The translations under genes and the position numbers were made by a program. The notes below the pieces were generated by a model. It was not told the origin of the DNA. It did no database searches and saw only the letters and a program-made list of their open reading frames with translations. A stretch of DNA of 64,000 nucleotides from Megalopta genalis (Eukaryota; Arthropoda; Insecta; Hymenoptera; Halictidae): NCBI RefSeq assembly GCF_051020955.1, contig NC_135019.1, forward strand, positions 8,515,501 to 8,579,500, in the 5' to 3' direction. Below, in pieces: positions 56,233 to 64,000 of the stretch. Numbering within the stretch: the first letter of the stretch is position 1; each line of letters starts with the position of its first letter.

Positions 56233-58290
56233 ATGTCACGATCCACATTTGCGGATTTTGAAATTTTACGTACACCATTTGGCGCGAACAATATACCAGG
56301 CACGTTTGACAGTTTAATACTATTTTATACATATCAGTCAATATTGTTTATAGCAGACGGCGTGTATTTTGTGTTCAGTTTCTTTTCAACAAGTGAACAA
56401 ATTTGGAAATCATCTGTAAGATGAATACAATAAAATTATCACAATTTATTACACATGCTTATTACATATAAGCAAGTTTAATATATAATTGCTACGTAAT
56501 ATATAATTACTGCTGCAAAATATATAATTACTATGTAATATATAATTACTGTTTATTATATAATTATTATATAAGCATGATATTTTTGGTTCGATTTTTA
56601 TATTATAATCAAATACCATACATAAATATGTAATTTAGAGGTTATAATAACTATGTGTTACTTACTCAGTCTTTTGTTTTTCGTTCAATAACAAATTTTT
56701 TTTCTTTTCATTTCATTCACGCAACCTGCCACAATCTCTATTTGGGACTTTTTAAAAAATATAAAATATTTTAACAACGAAACATAATTTCAATATAATT
56801 ATATTGTTACGCAACTTTTTGTGCATACGCATAATTATTCCCGTCAAAAATTCCAAAAAAAATTTGGCAGTTAATGAGTTAAATTATATATACAGTCCTT
56901 TCTGGCTAAATTCTTCCGAAATATTTGGAACGCGAATTCCACGCTGCCCGCGGTTGGAAGAATTAATTCGGGATAAATGTCCCGTTGTCAATGTAACATT
57001 CTCGCAAATTAATATTAATCTTTCACTCGAACTCAAAGGAATCAAAGTACCATCGACTATAATAAATTTTACCTTTCCGGTCTCGGTTTCACCAATTAAA
57101 TTCCTTTAATTTTACGGGAATTTCTGAGTCCGCCACTCGAATGACCGAACGGTTTCACATTTTTGATCTCATAATTATCGAAGTCGTAAAGCTGCTTCTA
57201 TTAAAAATTGTTGAATACATTTCTTTATCCAAGCCCACGCTATTCTAAAAATTGTGAAAACTGAATAAATTCTATCTCGTAAATCTTACGAGGCAATTTT
57301 TGTTACTCGCTCTCGGACCTCGATAACTTTAGTGTTAAACATTCAGTCCAAAGTAGGCACAAGATAAATAATATAAAACTTCCTTTTTCTTCTATAAAAT
57401 TATTGCAGGAGCTCGAATTCTCTCCAGTATCTTCTCACAAAGATCATCCTTAAATTCGGTTGTTTTAGGCGCGTAATTTTTCTCAGAAGAGCAGAACGAG
57501 AATCGAAGTCAAGATGGCGATGGGGCCGAAGATTTCTGGCGTATCAATGGGATCGATTGGTGGGCAAGTGGGTTAATTGGGGGATAGGGAAGGATAGGGC
57601 ATGATCGTCGACCGGGGAAATGTTCTGGGCGGCTAGGAAAATCCGTGGAACCGGGTCGACGTGTTTCAGCGATGTATTCCGAATTAGTTGACGGCACGCC
57701 GGCATCCGGTTCCCGCGGGATGGGAATGGGAATGGGGAGGGTGGTGGGGGTAGGACGGCAGGAGGACGACGCCGACGACGACGACGTGCGCGTCCCGGAA
57801 GGGCCCACGAAACTGCGACATAATTCGATAAAGCGGGCCGGGGCTGGGCTCGCGACGAGGATCTAGGATTGGCCCGCTGGCGATGTTCCCATATTACGCT
57901 CGGCTCGCGACGAGCGTCCGCTTCCGGGAGACCACTTAGGAGATAGCGGTAACACGCCAAAACAGCGCAAAAACCGCCGAGGACTCGACCGAATTATCGC
58001 CAACCGATGGACCCGGTTCAGAATGTTTGTTTTTCCCGGAGCCCGGGCTCCGCCGTTCATCCAGGCGTCGGCCCGATCATCGCTGCGCTCCATGCAAAAT
58101 TCCGTCTTTATGCACCCCTCGACCTTCGCGGGGCGGTTTACCGAAATCCGAATGCAGGGAACGCTGTTCTTTCGCGATCGGACGAAATCTTGTACGAGAA
58201 ATATGACGGTATTATTTTGACGGAGGTGTGTCCTTTTTTGGAGGGTGTTTACATAGACATTGTTGGTGTATTGTAAACGTCAACTTTTTT
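56233..58290. other. Unrecognised spacer DNA
   Basis: A short repeat TATATAATTACT(G/A) lies at about 56480-56560. An ATG-started plus frame (57645-57866) includes an acidic Asp run and a GMGMG stretch but has no known domain. No element ends. Confidence 0.4.
57718..57753 (+). other. G-quadruplex-prone G-run
   Basis: Repeated GGGAATGGGAATGGGGAGGG with further GGGGG on the plus strand fits a G-quadruplex pattern. Confidence 0.5.
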
Positions 58291-58299
58291 GATTAGTCG

Positions 58300-58740
58300 A
58301 ATATAATAAATGCAATTATATTATTATATATTTATTATAGTATTATTATAAATGCAATTGTAATTTAATAATATATATTAATGAGTATATTATAATCTAT
58401 TAGATATTATAATATTATTACAGATGCAATTATAATTTATTAATATATATTAGTGAATATATTATAATTTATTAAATATTGTAATATTGTTGTAGATGCA
58501 ATTCTAATTTCTATTAATATATGTTAATAAATATATTACAATTTATTAGATATTATAATATTATTACAGATGCAATTATAATTTATTAAATATTATAATA
58601 TTGTTGTAAATGCAATTCTAATTTATTGATATATGTTAATAAATATACTACAATTTATTATATATTATAATATTATTATAGATGCAATTATAATTTATTA
58701 TATATATTATAATATTATAAAAGCAATTACAATGCAATTA
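58300..58740. repeat. Degenerate AT-rich tandem repeat
   Basis: GATGCAATTATAATTTATTA, TATATTAATAAATATATTA and TATTATAATATTATTACAGA blocks recur at irregular spacings of about 40-75 bp. Confidence 0.8.
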
Positions 58741-60163
58741 TGCATTTGTATGCGAAAAATTAATGAAAAAACTGTAAAGATATTAGAAGATTCGTAAAAT
58801 ATTGCTACTCTATTTTTAATGCACGAAAATTATTTTAAAGAAGTACATGTTTATCCATTTCTTGTTCCTGCCAATTGAGATCGATTATGTTTATTTGGCA
58901 TAAAGATCCGCGGTCCAAGAATAATCCATCAATAAACTGCGGACTAAAATTGACTAGATGAAATACTAAACAAACTGGAACATTTATATTGAAACTCAAT
59001 TGTTCTGAATTGGAGCATTTATATTTTGCTTAAACCTCCGCGGTATAAAAATAACTCGTTAATGAACTGCGGAATTTATGCGTTTATGTTACAATTTATT
59101 GAGTGAAAAGCCAAACAATGAACGTATTGGACGAATTTAATCGTGTTCTTACATTCTCCTCAATCTGTTAAAATCATTAAAAGCAAAGATACATTTTAAT
59201 CGACAATTCTGTTTCTTTCAATTCGTTTAGAAATCGATTATTTTGCATAAAAGAGCACAGTCTACGCGTTAAACATTAGCAGCCTTTCAGATCCACCGCG
59301 ATAGCTCTGTTTCATTGTTCCAGCCCTGTATCTTCTTCGTTCCCGGTGTTCGAGGGTTACGTAACTGGCGGAATTTAAAGGGAGAGGTTCTGCTTCTATT
59401 AAACGGATAATCACCGTCAGTAGTCCAATTAACCCATTTGTCTAGCGAGACAAATGTCTAATCACTCAATTTCGATCGATTGCATTGATACCTCGCTAAT
59501 TCCGCAAGAGCTTCTTGGGCTGACCATGGCGGTCCCATTCTACTGATCAGCTTTCAGGTGACCTATATACAGATCCATCCCATCACTGTTCTCGCTAAAT
59601 CTTACAGCCTCGTGAACACCAATCAATTATAGCCGTCATTATTGCACTCGGGTGCTTCATCTGTAATTACCAATTTCAATATCCAAGCACCCCTTTAATT
59701 ATGAACGGCGGCGTCTGTAAGCGTCTGATAATGACAGCAATCTCCATTGGAATCCAGCGAAATTGTCGTGACTGGGTCGCGGATTTTTTTACACGTATAC
59801 CACGAGCAAATTCGTAAAGTACGTGGAAACATTCGCATCGACGAATGCCGATAATGTTTCTATTTTATCTTCGCCGGAAGAAACTTTTTAAGATGTGGAC
59901 CACAGATATTTGTGTATTCGTGAAATGTGAAAAGGAAATGATATAAAAACGTAAAATTGGATTCGTAAAAATGGATACTGTCAGCATTTTATATCGATCA
60001 CAGAGCATCGTTTGATCGACGAGGACAAATTTCTTCCGTATCCGATCGTTAAAAAATTACCAGAAGACGGATTACCTTTTCGAGAACAATGCATTATTCG
60101 AAAGGTGATCGTCAAGATTCTCTGAAATCGTTCGAAGCAATGCAAATCGTTTCATCGTGAAAG
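58741..60163. other. Unrecognised DNA
   Basis: A TTAACCCATTTGTC string at about 59430 contains the hairpin ATTTGTCT-AGCG-AGACAAAT and could be a decayed TTAA-element end. No partner was found. No recognisable exon. Confidence 0.4.
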
Positions 60164-60306
60164 TATAGTAAATTCTCCGTCATTGATGCTCAGATTGTTC
60201 ACAAAAAGTGGACAATTTGGGAAGAGTTTTGCGGCTCGCTTTTATAGTTGTTGACAATCGGTAACGGTCCATTTCCGTGTACAATCTGAGCGTCGATAAG
60301 GGAGAA

Positions 60307-61744
60307 TTAACCCTTAGCGCTCCGTTGGCTCCGCTATGGAGACATCCGTCATTTGTTCCGTAAATCCGAAGGCTCTGCTGCGGAGCCCAATGTATTTAGC
60401 ACGATTACACCGAAGATGCTATGTTTTTGTCGACGTTGGCAATTGTTATTTGCAGTGAAAACGTGCTTAGCGTGTGTACCATTACGATTGAAACATCTTT
60501 TGCCCATTTTTATAATTAGCAACATAAAGTGAATAAAAGCAAACGCTTTCGCAAGGACGCGCAATCTTTTCCGCTCGAAATAAGATTTCCTTTATCTCGA
60601 GCGCTTTGCTCCAAAAATGTGCCGGAGTTGCTGGTAGCGATATTTTTCAGAAAAACGCTGTTCAACTTTATTTTAGAACGTCCGAAGAATATTTACTAAT
60701 TTTTAATTTCATTTAATTATCAATCGAGCCGATTCCAGCGAAGATTAACGATAAAAAAATTCCGGCGAACTCGCGCAAAAGATATTTTTGTTTCGATAAT
60801 TCCGTATCCAAACAGAATTCAACGGACGATTCGCGATGCTAATTTTATAATAAATCGCGTCAAAGAACACGAGGGATATATTTATTTAAGAATCGCGAAG
60901 AATATCGTTAATAGCAAATTTACCCATTTCGATGAGGATGCATTTGCTGCTTGGAAATTTCGGTCACGATTCACGATGTCGATGTACCGACCTCGTACAA
61001 TGTTAAGTAAATACCATTACGATTGAAACATTTTTTGCCCATTTTTATACTTAGCAACATAAGATGAATAAAATCAGACGCTTTCGCAAGGACGCGTAAT
61101 CTTTTCCGCTCGAAATAAGACTTCCTTTATCTCGGTCGCTTTGCTCCAAAAATGTGCCGGAGTTGCTGGTAGTGATATTTTTCAGAAAAACGCTGTTCAA
61201 CTTTATTTTAGAACGTCCGAAGAATATTTACTAATTTTTAATTTCATTTAATTATCAATCGAGCCGATTCCAGTTAAGATTAACGATAAAAAAATTCCGG
61301 CGAACTCGCGCAAAAGATATTTTTGTTTCAATAATTCCGTATCCGAACAGAATTCAACGGACGATTCGCAATGCTAATTTTATAATAAATCGCGACGAAG
61401 AACACGAGGGATATATTTATTTAAGAATCGCGAAGAATATCGTTAATAGCAAATTTACCCATTTCGATGAGGATGCATTTGCTGCTTGGAAATTTCGGTC
61501 ACGATTCACGATGTCGATGCACCGACCTCGCATAATGTTAAGTAAATACCATTACGATTAAAACATTTTTTGCACATTTTTATACTTAGCAACATAAGAT
61601 GAATAACATCAAACGCTTTCGCAAGGACGCGCAATCTTTTCCGCTCGAAATAAGACTTCCTTTATCTCGGGCGCTTTGCTCCAAAAATGTGCAGGAGTTG
61701 CTGGTAGATAGTACTCGGGAAACGCGCGGAGCGCTAAGGGTTAA
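60307..61744 (+). mobile_element. piggyBac derivative, family P5, copy C (coding region lost, 535-bp tandem duplication)
   Basis: TTAA lies at 60307-60310 and 61741-61744. The ends are CCCTTAGCGCTCC and GGAGCGCTAAGGG, perfect 13-bp inverted repeats. The subterminal GGCTCCGC/GCGGAGCC palindromes lie at 60327-60341 and 60371-60387. After the promoter-side region shared with copies A and B (to TTAGCAACATAA, where their MVSN start lies), the transposase is absent. It joins the 3' region (CGCTCGAAATAAGA ... CCGGAGTTGCTGGTAG). Confidence 0.92.
60481..61743 (+). repeat. 535-bp tandem duplication inside P5 copy C
   Basis: ATTACGATT(G/A)AAACAT recurs at 60481, 61016 and 61551, exactly 535 bp apart. 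Two full units and a final partial unit carry the right terminus. The 5' about 185 bp of each unit is P5 sequence. The remaining about 350 bp (ACGCTGTTCAACTTTATTTT ... GATGTCGATG) is not present in copies A and B. Confidence 0.93.
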
Positions 61745-61749
61745 CTGTA

Positions 61750-62965
61750 CGTTGAAAATATCGAAGAGATTAATTGTTGAGTTAATTCGATTAACAACGA
61801 ACAAACCGGTCGATAATACCGCGCATCGATCGTCTCTCCTCGTTCCCTTGAAGGAGTTAGATATCGTCGTAGGCGGTGCAGGTTTATCAGCTTAGACCAC
61901 GGACTTGGGTTCTTGGAGTTGTCATGCATCCAGCACAGGAATTCCATAGTCCTCCCGCAAAGTGTTGGTAACGAGGCAGCGGTGGCGGCACCGACGGCAG
62001 CCAATTAGCGCACACGTTTCTCTTTTTAATAATGCAGCGGCCTAGATATGCGGCCTGCACGCTGCACCGGGTGTAATTACGCGGAAACCGCCGGCCACTA
62101 ATGCGTGCCGGTGCAAACACGTTGCGACCGCGAGAATCTATGCCTGTGTCGCGCGCCGTATCGCCGGCTGGGTTTCAATGATTCCTCCTGGCTTTCATGC
62201 TTTCCGCTCGTACTTTTACCACGAGCAAATGCCTCACCGTGATATATATTCCGTTGCGCCGATCGCGTCGCCGATTCGTTTCATTCTTCCAGCCTTCGCG
62301 TGCCCGATCCCGTGATTACCTCGCGCTTTTCCCCTAGACGAATCCTCGGAATCTTCGAATCGCGACCGAAACGTTGCTTTTAGCTGTCGGATAATTAGCG
62401 GCGGACTCGACGAGCGGCGATCTATCGTTGGGGAGACGGAAGTAACATTGTAAATAATTTAAGGTCTGATACAGCTATCGTGGCAAATTGTTTAAAAATG
62501 AGTTTTCAAGGTTTCTTTTCAAAAGCTTAAAATTATGATTGCTTATTTCACGTGCGAGTAATGACGTTTTTTTTTTTAGTAGTCTCCTAAATATTTATTC
62601 GGTGAAAATATGAGGAAAAAATGAGGATAAACTATAATTATAAAGATTTATGTTTATTTCTATTATTTGGTTGCAATTATTTCATTTTTCATCGCAATTC
62701 AGTTGCAATTTCCAGTCTCAATTTTTTTTTTTAATAACTTATACGTTACCCGTTGCAAATCCGAAATACCGTGATTAAATAATGTCAGATAATTTTATGC
62801 CATTTTGACATAAAATTTATTGTTATACGGTAATAAATGTTTCTGCGTAATCGTAGGGCAAGTCAAATTGTCACTTTCGAACCCGATTTTTGATCATAGT
62901 CGCTCCGTGATGTGTGATCTGCAGACAGTCGACCGTTCGCTATTTTATGCCAAGTGCAAATAAAT
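61750..62965. other. Unrecognised spacer DNA
   Basis: No recognisable exon or element end. Short poly-T runs lie at 62568 and 62722. Confidence 0.45.
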
Positions 62966-62967
62966 AG

Positions 62968-63090
62968 AAATTAGAGCCCTATCAATCTAATAATAACGAA
63001 GACGAGTTTTTAAAGCAAAGTTTTATATGTAGCTTTAAAGACTCGTCTTCAAGACTCGTTATTATTAGATTGATAGGGTTTTAATTTCAC
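62968..63090. repeat. Short inverted repeat (hairpin)
   Basis: Arms of about 40 bp: CCCTATCAATCTAATAATAA, CGAAGACGAG on the left and CTCGTCTTCAAGACTCG, TTATTATTAGATTGATAGGG on the right. The inner part is CTTTAAAA-like. The right arm carries an extra AAGACTCG insert. It could be a tiny MITE, but no target duplication is clear. Confidence 0.85.
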
Positions 63091-63930
63091 GTATTTAGCC
63101 ATAATATAATTGACAACGTAACAGAATTAATATTGTAATATAGTAATAGAATTAATATCAAATTCATGTTAAATATTATTTCTGTCTGATAAGAATCGCT
63201 CACTTGTAGAGCACAATATAAGGATATAGGGGACGTGGCAGATGTTATCGAATTTTCTCGCTGCATTTAACACGTCTGACCATAAACTAACCTAATTCTA
63301 CTTGCCAGGCTATAAATCTTTCTTCTTCCACTTGGCTGGTCCCAGGTTGCGTCTGATCTACTTCCTCGGCCACAGACGTCTTAATCTACTTACTCGACTA
63401 TGTAATCTTTATTTTAATTGCATGCTCCCATAGAATTCACTCTACGTGTCTAAATAATACACTATTTATTCTAATTGTCCGATCACGTCGATCTACTTCT
63501 CTGTCTGTAGATTCATGCAATCGTATGATACGTTCCCATTCACATACCTAATCTACTTGTGCAACAGCAAACGGTTTCTGTTCCATAGGTCCGACCTTCG
63601 GCCGTCTTGTTCTACTTATTCGTTCACAAATAGTTCGAAACCGTTCGTAAATTGTTGCAAATGTAATTACTGGCATTGAAGAACCCATCAAATATTTAGA
63701 AAAATAGCATAAACTTGTTCTACTTGAAATCATTCGTTATGTGATAAACGTTCCCCCAGAATTTTGATCGATCGAATACAAAATAATCATTAACATATTA
63801 TTAACGAATTATTACAACAGAATTCAAGTGTTGATGTAAAAGTTAACTCGAAACGGAAACAAAGGAACAATTCGAAGAAGTTCACTAAAATAATCTAACA
63901 TATCTATAAAAGTCTCCGGTCCAGTTACAG
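63091..63930. other. Unrecognised spacer DNA
   Basis: The CTACTT motif recurs about every 40-70 bp (for example TCTACTTACTCG, TCTACTTCTCTG, TCTACTTGTGC, TCTACTTATTCG), suggesting an old degenerate repeat. No recognisable exon. Confidence 0.4.
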
Positions 63931-64000
63931 TTAACACGTTGAATGCCACGCGGATTTTACAGAAATTGTCCGTGGCGCCACGATGAATTTTCTTTGATGT
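63931..64000 (+). mobile_element. Possible left end of a TTAA-type element, cut by the window edge
   Basis: TTAACACGTTGAATGCCACG at 63931 resembles the CAC-starting TTAA ends of the P2 type. The complementary motifs GCCACGCGG and CCGTGGCGCC follow. The right end lies outside the window, so this is unproven. Confidence 0.35.

Larger units (their letters stand above)
60166..61747 (+). mobile_element. PAL MITE, internally deleted and split by a piggyBac derivative
   Basis: TA lies at 60164-60165 and 61748-61749. The left part holds AGTAAATTCTCCGTC, GTGGACAATTTGGGAAG, TTGCGGCTCGCTTTTATAGT and ATAAGGGAGAA. It is then interrupted at its terminal TTAA by the P5 element, after which CTG completes the PAL end (61745-61747). 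Confidence 0.82.

Noticed and set aside
56804..57109. 101-codon frame in AT-rich DNA
   Set aside because: No recognisable domain and no upstream or downstream gene structure.
57645..57866. Possible exon with acidic Asp run after a CAG acceptor-like string
   Set aside because: Low-complexity product from G-rich and GAC repeats; no donor or conserved domain could be shown.

Overview
The window looks like a gene-poor stretch of an insect nuclear genome, most likely hymenopteran (bee or ant type). The basis is a mariner element with the TTGGGTTGGCAACTAAGTAATTGC-type termini common in that order, several TTAA-flanked piggyBac-type families, abundant short tandem repeats and AT-rich blocks, and CpG-rich spacer DNA. 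There are no operons, Shine-Dalgarno sites, tRNAs or rRNAs. I could not recognise a single host gene. The only recognisable protein-coding sequence belongs to transposable elements: two internally deleted piggyBac transposases (18.3-18.9 kb and 49.5-50.0 kb) and the 3' remnant of a mariner transposase (28.8-29.0 kb). The DNA could be intergenic or one large intron; the sequence alone does not say.

Layout. 1-9.4 kb: mostly unrecognised DNA with three copies of a palindromic TA-flanked MITE (called PAL here), a 20-bp/120-bp higher-order tandem repeat (5.7-6.65 kb) and a long AT-cored hairpin (7.2-7.4 kb). 9.4-16 kb: two tandem arrays (214 bp x5, 134 bp x5), then a cluster of TTAA-flanked MITEs, a long foldback element and a PAL copy with another element nested in it. 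17.9-19.0 kb: a 30-bp minisatellite and a deleted piggyBac. 20-29.2 kb: the most structured part. Three arrays of PAL units (4, 8 and 2 units, about 260 bp period) are each bounded by PAL ends. Around them are duplicated flanks, an inverted duplication of about 320 bp plus a PAL copy, and a mariner nested in a PAL copy. 29.2-47 kb: mainly unrecognised DNA with minisatellites (29 bp, 55 bp), a second foldback element, AT satellites, a hairpin cluster at 41.5-42.1 kb and a 550-bp polypyrimidine tract. 47-52.3 kb: a second TTAA-element cluster, including a piggyBac with an intact 178-aa deleted-transposase frame. It also holds an inverted duplicate of the 33.5-34.3 kb segment, which preserves the empty site of one MITE, and a 5-copy tandem repeat built on half a PAL element. 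52.3-64 kb: unrecognised DNA, AT blocks, a piggyBac derivative with an internal 535-bp tandem duplication nested in a PAL copy, and a short hairpin.

The main story is repeat dynamics. At least six TTAA-targeting families have recognisable but different ends, and most carry their own palindromic motif inside the ends. The PAL family appears to grow into satellite-like arrays while still bounded by its original ends. Nested insertions and one empty site give relative ages. All percent identities, copy numbers outside this window and family names would need a computed alignment or database search.
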